Positions 14,932 through 23,698 of a stretch of DNA of 64,000 bases are shown here, one piece after another. Within the stretch, counting starts at the first letter, position 1. Each line of letters opens with the position of its first letter. Source of the DNA: Aliidiomarina maris (lineage in GTDB: Bacteria; Pseudomonadota; Gammaproteobacteria; Enterobacterales; Alteromonadaceae); NCBI RefSeq assembly GCF_003987335.1, contig NZ_PIPK01000011.1, forward strand, positions 1 through 64,000. Direction: 5' to 3'. A program made the translations under genes and the position numbers. The notes beneath the pieces are model-generated. The model was not told the DNA's origin, searched no databases, and saw only the letters and a list, made by a program, of their open reading frames with translations.

Positions 14932-15138
14932 ATGAGTGATGAAGTCGTCAATACACTAGCCCAATGGCGCAGCGACGCAGGGCTATCGCAACAAGATCTC
15001 GCTGATGCCATTGGGGTGTCACGTAAAACCATTAGCACCATAGAGCGACGCAAGTTCACGCCATCGGTGCAAATAGCGTTGAAGCTAGCGCGGCATTTCG
15101 GTTGCGGTGTGGATGATTTATTTATGCTTGGTGATTAG
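14932..15138 (+). CDS. small XRE-family transcriptional regulator
   Basis: A 68-residue protein that is almost only a helix-turn-helix domain: LAQWRSDAGLSQQDLADAIG, VSRKTISTIERRKFTPSVQI, then ALKLARHFGCGVDDLFML. It belongs to the compact XRE group that sits after membrane-protein genes. It should bind the AACC[CT]TAGGGTT palindromes in front of the operon and repress it. It starts 8 bp after the previous stop, with AAGGTGATGC as the ribosome site. Confidence 0.85.
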   Translation: MSDEVVNTLAQWRSDAGLSQQDLADAIGVSRKTISTIERRKFTPSVQIALKLARHFGCGVDDLFMLGD

Positions 15139-15145
15139 AATATAA

Positions 15146-15170
15146 AAAAACCCGCCGGATGGCGGGTTCT
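15146..15170 (-). terminator. terminator of rpoD, also after the XRE operon
   Basis: AACCCGCC GGAT GGCGGGTT (15149-15168) is flanked on the minus strand by a run of seven T's, giving a strong Rho-independent terminator 8 bp after the rpoD stop. In the plus direction the stem is followed by CTTAG only, so it is weaker for the convergent XRE operon. Confidence 0.85.
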
Positions 15171-15175
15171 TAGTG

Positions 15176-17023
15176 TTATTCGTCGAGGAAGCTTTTTAGC
15201 TGCTCGCTGCGGCTTGGGTGGCGCAGCTTGCGTAGCGCTTTGGCTTCGATTTGACGAATACGCTCACGCGTAACGTCAAACTGTTTGCCGACTTCTTCCA
15301 ACGTGTGGTCAGTATTCATATCGATACCGAAACGCATGCGCAGCACCTTGGCTTCGCGTGCAGTCAAACCACCTAATACTTCGCGCACTGCATTCATCAA
15401 GCTTTCTGATGTCGCTGCGTCCACTGGTAAATCCAACGTGGTGTCTTCAATAAAGTCGCCTAAATGCGAATCTTCATCGTCACCAATTGGGGTTTCCATT
15501 GAAATCGGCTCTTTGGCAATTTTTAATACCTTACGGATCTTATCTTCCGGCATCATCATGCGCTCAGCCAATTCTTCTGGCAGCGGCTCACGCCCCATTT
15601 CTTGCAGCATTTGGCGAGAAATACGGTTTAGCTTGTTGATGGTTTCAATCATATGCACTGGAATACGAATGGTCCGCGCTTGGTCAGCAATTGAACGCGT
15701 GATTGCCTGACGGATCCACCACGTCGCATAGGTTGAGAACTTATAGCCACGGCGGTATTCAAACTTATCCACCGCTTTCATCAGACCAATGTTACCTTCC
15801 TGAATTAAATCCAGGAATTGCAAACCACGGTTGGTGTACTTTTTCGCAATTGAAATAACCAAACGTAAGTTCGCCTCAACCATTTCTTTCTTGGCGCGGC
15901 GAGCCTTGGCTTCGCCAATCGACATGCGACGGTTGATGTCTTTGACCTTAGTGATGGTAAGACCGGTTTCTTCTTCAATCGCAACCAACTTACCGACACA
16001 GCGCTCAACTTCGTCACGCTGCTGCTTTAAGCCTTCAGCCCATGGTTTGCCAGAATCTGCGAGCTTGTCAAACCATGCCATTGAATTTTCGTTGCCTGCA
16101 AAGGCTTGGACGAAGGTACGCTTTGGTACTTGCGCATGTTCAATCGCGTGTTTCATGATGATGCGCTCTTGAATACGCACACGGTTCATCATTTCGCGCA
16201 TGTCTGCCACTAAGCGATCGAACTGCTTAGGCACCAGACGGAATTGCTTAAATAATTCGCTTAGCTTGTCGATTTCAACCCGAGCACGCTTGTCGTCACG
16301 GCCATACATACCAATGATTTCGCGAGTGACTTCGTACTGGTCGCGCAACATCGCGAACTTTTGACGCGCAAATTCTGGGTCAATACCCGTATCTGCCGCA
16401 TCGTCGTCTGAATCGTCATCATCTGAATCGTCGTCTTCATCTTCTAGCTGATCGTTCGACAAATCAGAGCCGATGTGCGTCGCGCTTACTGGCGCTTCAT
16501 CAACTTCGTTCGGGTCGATAAAGCCAGAGATGATTTCAGTCAGGCGAATTTCTTCCGCTTCATAGGCGTCCCACTGCTCGAGTAGGAAGTTGATCGCTTC
16601 TGGGTATTCTGCCACCGAGCACTGAACTTGGTTGATACCTTCTTCAATGCGCTTAGCTATTTCAATTTCACCTTCACGGGTTAACAGCTCAACCGTACCC
16701 ATTTCACGCATGTACATGCGCACTGGGTCGGTGGTGCGGCCAATTTCGCTTTCAACAGTTGCCAGTGCAGCGGCGGCTGCTTCTGCAGCATCTTCATCTG
16801 CACTGTCTTCACTCATCATCAAGTCATCAGCATCGGGCGCACTTTCGAACACCTTAATACCCATGTCATTGATCATGCGGATGATGTCTTCGATCTGATC
16901 CGAATCAACGATATCTTGCGGTAAGTGGTCATTAACTTCTGCAAAGGTTAAATAACCTTGCTCTTTACCTTTAGCAATAAGGAGTTTTAATTGCGACTGC
17001 CGAGTCTGCATACAGACGTTCAC
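15176..17023 (-). CDS. rpoD: primary sigma factor RpoD (sigma-70)
   Basis: 615 residues, full length. Region 1.1 is at the start ([20 protein letters not shown]). An acidic stretch lies between 1.2 and 2 ([20 protein letters not shown], about 196-215), and region 1.2 is [16 protein letters not shown]. Region 2 contains the core-binding and -10 recognition helices [20 protein letters not shown] and [20 protein letters not shown]. Region 4.2 ends with [20 protein letters not shown] and [12 protein letters not shown]. It directs RNA polymerase to housekeeping promoters. It is preceded by dnaG after 114 bp and has its own terminator. The N-terminal MNVCMQTR is unusual. The start could be M5. Confidence 0.97.
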   Translation of the reverse strand: MNVCMQTRQSQLKLLIAKGKEQGYLTFAEVNDHLPQDIVDSDQIEDIIRMINDMGIKVFESAPDADDLMMSEDSADEDAAEAAAAALATVESEIGRTTDPVRMYMREMGTVELLTREGEIEIAKRIEEGINQVQCSVAEYPEAINFLLEQWDAYEAEEIRLTEIISGFIDPNEVDEAPVSATHIGSDLSNDQLEDEDDDSDDDDSDDDAADTGIDPEFARQKFAMLRDQYEVTREIIGMYGRDDKRARVEIDKLSELFKQFRLVPKQFDRLVADMREMMNRVRIQERIIMKHAIEHAQVPKRTFVQAFAGNENSMAWFDKLADSGKPWAEGLKQQRDEVERCVGKLVAIEEETGLTITKVKDINRRMSIGEAKARRAKKEMVEANLRLVISIAKKYTNRGLQFLDLIQEGNIGLMKAVDKFEYRRGYKFSTYATWWIRQAITRSIADQARTIRIPVHMIETINKLNRISRQMLQEMGREPLPEELAERMMMPEDKIRKVLKIAKEPISMETPIGDDEDSHLGDFIEDTTLDLPVDAATSESLMNAVREVLGGLTAREAKVLRMRFGIDMNTDHTLEEVGKQFDVTRERIRQIEAKALRKLRHPSRSEQLKSFLDE

Positions 17024-17137
17024 CTCAAAAAATGACTTGAGAATTTCATGGAATGACCAAGTAGTGTACCAAAAGATACGCTTTGCGGCCAGTTTTAGTT
17101 TATCTTTTATCCTTGCTAAGCCATGAGGGACGCGTAT

Positions 17138-18883
17138 CTAACGGCGTTTCAGCAGCTTAAGAATTCGATCTATTTCTTGTATTTGCTCACGCCCCAACTG
17201 GCTAGCAGTGAGACTTTGCAATGTTTGTAAACGCTGCTCTAAATAGGCATCGATTAAAAACAAAAAGGTTTCCGCGAATTCCTTTTCAATGTTTTCTTCG
17301 ATAACGCCATGCTGCCAACTGGCCAAACGGCGCAAACTATCGGCGTAGCGAGTGTCGCGCCAGCTTTCTAATAGCTGCGCGGTGCTTAAATCGCGCTCGG
17401 CACACTGGCGATGCAAGGCCACAAATACTTTACTGCCCTCAAGCTTTAGCTGCTCAAGCTCGGGGTGCACCGCGACCGTCTTGGCCAAATATGGGTATTG
17501 CACCATTAATCCCATCGCGCGCAATATTGGAGTCATTTTTGGCCCGCTGGCTGGGCGCTGTACCTTGGCTTTCTCGGGTGCTGGGACCAGTTGGTCGAGC
17601 TGTGCCGGGTCGCGCCCCAACAATTGGGCCAAACGGTTCATTAATAAGTCACGATAAAAATCACTGGCCACTTGGCCTATCAATGGTTTGGCGGTGCCCA
17701 CTAAACGTGACTTGCCTGCGTCCGTGGTAATATCCAGTGTATCGAGCAAATGTTCAAAGAAGTAATCGGTCAATGGCCGCGCTTGCTTAAGCTGCTCTTC
17801 AAAGCCTTGCTTGCCTTCTCGCTGCACCAAGGAATCTGGGTCCTCGCCGTCAGGCAGGAATAAGAAACGCATATCGATGCCGTCTTTCAATAACGGTAAT
17901 GCGTTCTCTAATGCGCGCCACGCCGCATCGCGACCCGCACGGTCGCCGTCAAAGCAGCAAATGACTAACGGTGTATGGCGAAATAGTAACTGCAAGTGCT
18001 CGGTGGTGGCCGCCGTGCCAAGGGACGCTACGGCGTTGGTGACACCATGCTGTGCCAGCGCCACGACATCCATGTAGCCTTCAACAAGTACCGCGCTGTC
18101 AATTTTCTGCTCGGCTTGCTTCATTTGCCAGAAACCATAGAGTTCCCGGCCTTTATGGAAAATGCGCGTTTCTGGTGAATTCAGGTACTTTGGCTCGCCT
18201 TTGTCTAAGACTCGCCCACCGAAACCAACCACACGCCCACGACGATCGCGAATGGGAAACATAATACGATCGCGAAAGAAGTCATAGCGGCGGCCGTTAT
18301 CGTTCTCGGTGATCATTTTCAGCGCCAGCAACTGACTCTGAGCGTCCTTGTGGCGCCCAAACTGTTTCATCACCGTGTCCCAGGCATCTGGGGCATAGCC
18401 GATTTCAAAATCTTTGACGATCTGGCCGCTTAAACCGCGCCCTTTCAAATAATCGATGACGCGCTGTTTATCTGGGTGTTGGCGTAACTGGCTGGCAAAA
18501 AACTTCGCGCAAGCGTCCATCAGCGCATAGTCATCGGCTTGCTGTTGCTTATCGACTGGCTTACCGCCGCGCCCGCTGCTTTGTTCGCGTGGCACGTCGA
18601 CGCCTAGCATAGCGGCGAGTTCTTCCACTGCATCAGGAAAGTCTAAGCCATCATATTCCATGAGGAAATCAAGGGCATTGCCATGCGCACCACAACCAAA
18701 ACAGTGGTAAAACTGCTTGTCCGGTGCCACGGTAAAAGAAGGCGATTTTTCATTATGGAATGGACAACAGGCTTGGTAATTACGCCCCGCCTTTTTTAAC
18801 CGCACGCGAGAATCAACCACCTCGACCACGTCGGCGCGGGCAATTAAGTCTTGGATGAAATCTTTGGGTATTAGTCCAGCCAT
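17138..18883 (-). CDS. dnaG: DNA primase DnaG
   Basis: 581 residues, the normal length. The zinc-binding domain holds the CHCC ligands (CCPFHNEKSPSF then YHCFGCGAHGNALDF, about 40-70). The TOPRIM core carries VLVEGYMDVVALAQHGV (about 265-281) and CCFDGDRAGRDAAW. The C-terminal part (about 430-581) is the helicase-binding domain, which recruits DnaB. It makes the RNA primers for replication. It lies between rpsU and rpoD, as in the classic macromolecular synthesis operon, with a terminator hairpin in the gap after rpsU. Confidence 0.97.
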   Translation of the reverse strand: MAGLIPKDFIQDLIARADVVEVVDSRVRLKKAGRNYQACCPFHNEKSPSFTVAPDKQFYHCFGCGAHGNALDFLMEYDGLDFPDAVEELAAMLGVDVPREQSSGRGGKPVDKQQQADDYALMDACAKFFASQLRQHPDKQRVIDYLKGRGLSGQIVKDFEIGYAPDAWDTVMKQFGRHKDAQSQLLALKMITENDNGRRYDFFRDRIMFPIRDRRGRVVGFGGRVLDKGEPKYLNSPETRIFHKGRELYGFWQMKQAEQKIDSAVLVEGYMDVVALAQHGVTNAVASLGTAATTEHLQLLFRHTPLVICCFDGDRAGRDAAWRALENALPLLKDGIDMRFLFLPDGEDPDSLVQREGKQGFEEQLKQARPLTDYFFEHLLDTLDITTDAGKSRLVGTAKPLIGQVASDFYRDLLMNRLAQLLGRDPAQLDQLVPAPEKAKVQRPASGPKMTPILRAMGLMVQYPYLAKTVAVHPELEQLKLEGSKVFVALHRQCAERDLSTAQLLESWRDTRYADSLRRLASWQHGVIEENIEKEFAETFLFLIDAYLEQRLQTLQSLTASQLGREQIQEIDRILKLLKRR

Positions 18884-18925
18884 ATGTGTCCAGCCACTTA
18901 TTCCAACTTTGCCAACCTATAAGGC

Positions 18926-18956
18926 AAAAAAAAACCGTGCTGCTGAGCACGGTTTC
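18926..18956 (-). terminator. terminator between rpsU and dnaG
   Basis: The minus strand reads AAACCGTGCT CAGC AGCACGGTTT followed by a T-run of nine, an excellent Rho-independent hairpin between rpsU (ending 19022) and dnaG (starting 18883). In E. coli an attenuating terminator at the same place lets most transcripts stop after rpsU while some read on. The same design is evident here. Confidence 0.85.
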
Positions 18957-19021
18957 TTTGCCATTGTACGTCTGCCTGGCTGGCCTTTTCGGCGCCAGAA
19001 CAGGACGCCGGAAAGAAAACC

Positions 19022-19249
<228 letters not shown>

Positions 19250-19368
19250 TCAAGATGCTTTGCTGCTGGTTACATCGCGATTGCGCAATAAATAACCACT
19301 TCGAATAAAATTGGTGCTGAATTTTAAACAAATAAATGGGCGGTGTAAACCCCAAGATCTGATTTCGA

Positions 19369-20079
19369 TCAGTCATTGTCCTGAAGCATCGCTTGAATAT
19401 GCTTCGAGCTCAGGATCAGCGCCCCTAAAGAGGCGCGATAATCGCGGTTTTTGGTGTCGATAGCAAGCCCAAACTGGAATAATTTATCGCCTGCCTGACG
19501 ACAGCTTTTAATTTCACCGATAACTCGCGCAATGGTTTTTCCTTGCTGGTCAACAAACACCATGTCGGCGAGTTGCCCCAAAAATGCTTCACGCGGAAAA
19601 TCGAAATCGGCGACGCTCTCAAATGCGATACCGTCTAACGACAAATCGGTCACGCGTCCGGCTAAGCTATCAAAATGCTCCGGCACCTCTTTTGGGCGTG
19701 GTAATTCCTGGGTAAAGGTAAGTTTGGCGTCAATATCAACGGCCACTCGCGGTACTTTGCGTAACGAGCGCTCTTGCATGGAGTCTGGGGCTGTCAAAAT
19801 CAATTGGCGAAAAGGGCGTGGCACTAGGCCGATAAACTGGGTGGACGCGGCAAACACTTGGCCTTCACGCAACACGCCCCGCAATACCACGGCGGTGCAA
19901 TTGGTAAACCAATTTTGAATGTCTAACCAATTATATCGCTTGGGCAAGTCAATGATGAGGTATTCGCCTTCGCGCTGGCCAACCCAAAGGCCCCGAATAC
20001 GATGGTTATGGGTACCCATGCGTATTTCAATGTCGACCGGAATAGAGCGCATGGCACCCGCGATACTGTAATTTGCCAT
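19369..20079 (-). CDS. PilZ-domain c-di-GMP-binding protein (YcgR-like)
   Basis: 236 residues in two parts. The N-terminal domain (about 1-110) resembles the YcgR-N/PilZN barrel (IRGLWVGQREGEYLIIDLPK). The C-terminal PilZ domain has the c-di-GMP-binding arginine loop RSLRKVPRVAVD (about 103-114) and DLSLDGIAFE (about 148-157), matching RxxxR and DxSxxG. YcgR proteins slow the flagellar motor when c-di-GMP is high. I see no flagellar genes near it, so it may act on other targets. It is a single gene upstream of rpsU and transcribed the same way. Confidence 0.8.
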   Translation of the reverse strand: MANYSIAGAMRSIPVDIEIRMGTHNHRIRGLWVGQREGEYLIIDLPKRYNWLDIQNWFTNCTAVVLRGVLREGQVFAASTQFIGLVPRPFRQLILTAPDSMQERSLRKVPRVAVDIDAKLTFTQELPRPKEVPEHFDSLAGRVTDLSLDGIAFESVADFDFPREAFLGQLADMVFVDQQGKTIARVIGEIKSCRQAGDKLFQFGLAIDTKNRDYRASLGALILSSKHIQAMLQDND

Positions 20080-20468
20080 TCAATGCCTTTAGCTGCCTAG
20101 CATCCGTCTTGTGCTAGCAAAGTTAACAGGAAAGTTTATGTATTTTAGGGGGAATCGCTAAAGCCTGCAACGCAAGCTGGTTAGTTTTCAGTTGTATCTG
20201 CACCTTGATTGAAGTGGAGAGAGGCGGCAGCACGTCAAAGGCTGGTAGGTCCGAACATGCATAGTGCCGCCCCTCTCACACAAGGTGGACTGCAAATGTT
20301 GCGCCACAGAACGCATAGCCAAATAAATGGCCAAAAGCCGTAGTAAGCACTTACAACAAGCTTAGAAACGCGCCAAATGACGTCAATTAACGTTTGGATA
20401 TGTAAATAATGCGTAATTTTGTTAATATATTGCGCGCGGTAGAGAGGTTTAAATTTGCAAGGGCGAGC
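20080..20468. other. intergenic region with long inverted repeat before the kinases
   Basis: The 390 bp between the PilZ gene and kinase 1 hold no gene. A 15-bp stem with one bulge and one mismatch pairs GTGGAGAGAGGCGGCA (20214-20229) with TGCCGCCCCTCTCAC (20265-20279) around a 35-nt loop, and it has no T-run. AT-rich sequence (TTAATATATT, about 20420) just before the kinase could hold its promoter. Function of the hairpin is unknown. A structured RNA or a repeat-derived element are both possible. Confidence 0.45.
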
Positions 20469-23400
20469 ATGGCAACATCTTTCGACGATCAAGCGACAAT
20501 GATACCAGGTAGCGACACAGAACCATCAACGCCAGTCATCAGCTCGCAATTTCCCTTTCCGATTAATCCACGTTACCAAGCGATTGAACTTATTGGACAT
20601 GGTTCGTCGGGGGCGGTGTACCGTGCTTACGACCAACAGCTTAAGCGTGAAGTCGCGATTAAATTTATCCATCGCTCACAGCGTCTGGAGCGCCAACGCT
20701 TGCTCGCAGAAGGGCGTGTACTCGCCCAGTTTAGCCACCCAAATATTTGCCGTGTTTACGAAGTGGCCGAAGAGGGTTACGCGGTCTATATGGTGATGTC
20801 GCTAATCAAAGGGCAAACCCTGGACCATTGGCGCGAGCACTTTAGCCAGCGTCAATTGCTTGCCTGTTTGGTACAAATTTGCGATGCCATTGCTGAGGCG
20901 CATCGCAAAGATATTCTGCATTGTGATATTAAGCCGAGCAATATTGTTATCCAACCTGACGTGACACCGTTAAGTGCGGTATTGGTTGATTTTGGGATTG
21001 CCGATAGCCAGCACTATGCTTCAGCTTCAGGCATTGGCACCGAGCACTACATGGCACCAGAGCGCTTTGAATCGGACTGCAAGCCCACTCGAGCGATTGA
21101 TATGTACGCACTGGGTGCAACCATGCGCGTATTACTCACTGGTGAGCACGATAATCAAAGATTAGCCCAACTACCCACTGATTTACGCCTCATTATTAAG
21201 CAATGCTTACACCCCAACCCCGAACAACGTTACACCGACGCGGCTGAATTAGCCGCAGACTTGCGAGCATACCTTGAGTGCCGCCCAATATCGCTGCGTC
21301 ACGGCTTGGGGTATCGAACCAAACGCCTGTGGCAACGCCATCGCTGGCTACGCATTACCAGCGTCTTTGCAGCCAGTACCGCTGTAGCGATAGTCATCGG
21401 GCTTGGCTTTTACCGCGCAGAGATGCAACAGCGACAATATGAGCAGGCTCAACTGCATACGGAAGCGACCCGCTTAGAAGGCCGCATTGATTCCATTTAT
21501 CGCTCACCACCCCACGCAGCTGCCGCAGAGCTGTCGGCCATGCGCGCGGCGGCAAAACGCTGGATAGACCAAAGTGCAGATGTGCCACAGTGGATGGCGG
21601 CGCGCCATTATGCGGCCGCAGGCGTCATCCTGGCGAGAATGGGCTATCACAATCAGGCGCATGCGGCGTTACTCGAAGCCTGGGCGCTGGGCGAGCGATC
21701 TGACACCACTGCCATGGCACTCGCTTCAGTGCACCAAAGTTTATTTACTATCGCGCAATCCCAGGCACTCAACTTACCATCTGCCAGCCAACGCGAAGCG
21801 GCGTTAGAGCAAGCCCATCAAGAGTTTCGCCAACCAGCGCTCGACTACCTGAATCAGGTCAATCACACTGAGTTACCTGCGGATTACTTACGCGCTATGC
21901 GTGCTTACCTAGAAGGCGATGAAGCCCAAGCTCGACGGATTCTGGTTTCTGGCAGCTTTCCTGCTTGGTTTTATTTACACTATGACTTCCATCTAAGCTT
22001 GCTTCAGCGCCAGATGATTGCAGTTTTGCTTGGACGCGCCGACGGTGACATCGTTGCTTTATATGATGAGCTACAGCAATTATCGGCTCGACTACTCAGT
22101 TTCACGCCCTCTTCCTCAGCCAATTACATCACCCTGGCCTCCGTATACAACCAGTTGAAGATTACCAAACCCAGTGCACTTCCTTACGCGGATTCTGATT
22201 ATCTAGCGCGCGTTGATACACTGCTCGCCGTGGTGTCCACCCTTGACCCAGAGCACCCGCACTATCATCTTAATATGGGTGGCCTGCTGATTCGCCAGCT
22301 TAGCACTCAGCCCAGCGAGCAGGTGCGTACAACCATCACTCGGGCAACCCGGCATTATGAATTGGCTATTCGGTATGCCCGCCAGCGTGATTTACCTGAA
22401 CGCACACGCACGGCTATTTATTCAGCATATTTAAACGCAATCCGTAGCGCTAGCACTGAGCTGGCTAATTTAGGCTTTAGCACTGCTTCATTACAGCAAC
22501 GTTACCAGGAAATCAGCCAACGCATACCCAGTGAGCATCAAGGTGCGCAATTTCATTTAGGGGAAGCACGGCGCTACCGCCATTTAGCGCAGCAAGGTAT
22601 TGCTGCAGAGCGAGACCACCATTGGCAGTTGGCAGTGGAGTCAGCACGCACCGCCCATGCCATTGCGCCGAATACACCAACTATTCAGGCTAACTTAGGT
22701 TTAGAGCTGAGTCACCGTGCGGTGTTTTTACCAAATACTCAAGCATTGCCCATATTACGCGAGGCCATCGAGCATTTTGAAGCCAGCTTGCAGCAAGTTG
22801 GTCAAAATCCCGCTATTTTTTACAATTATGCGTACACAAGTTTTCGAGTGGCAAAGCGTATGGCGCATACCGACCCTGATTATGAACGCGTGCGTTCAGA
22901 GGTGTATGCATTGTTCAAAAAGGGTATGGCGGAGTTCCCGAACATCGACTTTTTCAATCAACTCGCCGCTGATATGGTGCTTTATAATCCACCGCCCGAA
23001 CTCGCGCAGCTATCTGATACTGAACGAGCTGAATTTGCGCTTAAACTGATAGCTAAGAGTAGTCAACTCAATCCTGGTTTGAGCCACATCCGCAACCTTG
23101 TGGCACACGAACAACTTTGGCGCTTACGTCAAACACCCGAGGATCTCACCCGCTTACGCGAGTTAATTCATACCACCTTCACAGCGCAGTATCGGCGTGC
23201 CTATCCTGTATCCACAGCTTTAGTACTGTTAAACCATGATGTGCTGGGCGCTGAGTTCGATGAATACCTTGAAACTTGGGTACAGCAGATCCCAGATGCG
23301 CCCGCGTTACGAGATATCAGCCTTACACCGCGGCTACTGGAGGCGCTTGTAAGTGCTTTATTACAACAAGATACTGAAGACTTGGAGCTTGTCTGCGCAG

Positions 23401-23543
23401 AGCTTAGCCAGCGCGATCTGGGCAGTTTACTACCAGTCAGTGACTGGTACCTTGCAAGTCGCACATCCGCAGTGGCGCAGCGTTTCGGTATCGAGCGTTG
23501 CAGCGCGCCTCAATCGACGCACCGAAGCGTCAATTCGCTATGA
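20469..23543 (+). CDS. membrane-anchored serine/threonine protein kinase 1
   Basis: 1,024 residues. The start is placed at ATG 20469 (MATSFDDQATM), which has AGGGCGAG upstream. An in-frame ATG at 20409 lacks one. A kinase domain (about 36-270) has the Gly loop GHGSSGAV (43-50), Lys65 in VAIKF, an LHCDIKPSN catalytic loop (Asp153; HCD, not HRD), DFG (174-176) and MAPE (195-198). A single membrane helix follows at about 296-315. The rest (about 320-1,024) is helical and TPR-like in places (RHYAAAGVILARMGYHNQAH, then ALLEAWALGERSD), facing the periplasm if the kinase is cytoplasmic. It is closely similar in layout to the next gene, a tandem duplication. Targets are unknown. Confidence 0.82.
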   Translation: MATSFDDQATMIPGSDTEPSTPVISSQFPFPINPRYQAIELIGHGSSGAVYRAYDQQLKREVAIKFIHRSQRLERQRLLAEGRVLAQFSHPNICRVYEVAEEGYAVYMVMSLIKGQTLDHWREHFSQRQLLACLVQICDAIAEAHRKDILHCDIKPSNIVIQPDVTPLSAVLVDFGIADSQHYASASGIGTEHYMAPERFESDCKPTRAIDMYALGATMRVLLTGEHDNQRLAQLPTDLRLIIKQCLHPNPEQRYTDAAELAADLRAYLECRPISLRHGLGYRTKRLWQRHRWLRITSVFAASTAVAIVIGLGFYRAEMQQRQYEQAQLHTEATRLEGRIDSIYRSPPHAAAAELSAMRAAAKRWIDQSADVPQWMAARHYAAAGVILARMGYHNQAHAALLEAWALGERSDTTAMALASVHQSLFTIAQSQALNLPSASQREAALEQAHQEFRQPALDYLNQVNHTELPADYLRAMRAYLEGDEAQARRILVSGSFPAWFYLHYDFHLSLLQRQMIAVLLGRADGDIVALYDELQQLSARLLSFTPSSSANYITLASVYNQLKITKPSALPYADSDYLARVDTLLAVVSTLDPEHPHYHLNMGGLLIRQLSTQPSEQVRTTITRATRHYELAIRYARQRDLPERTRTAIYSAYLNAIRSASTELANLGFSTASLQQRYQEISQRIPSEHQGAQFHLGEARRYRHLAQQGIAAERDHHWQLAVESARTAHAIAPNTPTIQANLGLELSHRAVFLPNTQALPILREAIEHFEASLQQVGQNPAIFYNYAYTSFRVAKRMAHTDPDYERVRSEVYALFKKGMAEFPNIDFFNQLAADMVLYNPPPELAQLSDTERAEFALKLIAKSSQLNPGLSHIRNLVAHEQLWRLRQTPEDLTRLRELIHTTFTAQYRRAYPVSTALVLLNHDVLGAEFDEYLETWVQQIPDAPALRDISLTPRLLEALVSALLQQDTEDLELVCAELSQRDLGSLLPVSDWYLASRTSAVAQRFGIERCSAPQSTHRSVNSL

Positions 23544-23698
23544 ATAACATACTATGCTTGTTATTTATTTGTGGTTTATTAAGTGCATCAGTCGTATAGT
23601 AACTCAATAAATTAAAAAAGAAGATGTCAGGGAGACAGCGCCGACCACTGCACGGATAGATACGCAGACCCATGATAATAATAAAGTAGCAATGCTCG

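Noticed and set aside
20409-20468. upstream start for kinase 1
   Set aside because: No ribosome site is seen, while the ATG at 20469 has AGGG at normal spacing.
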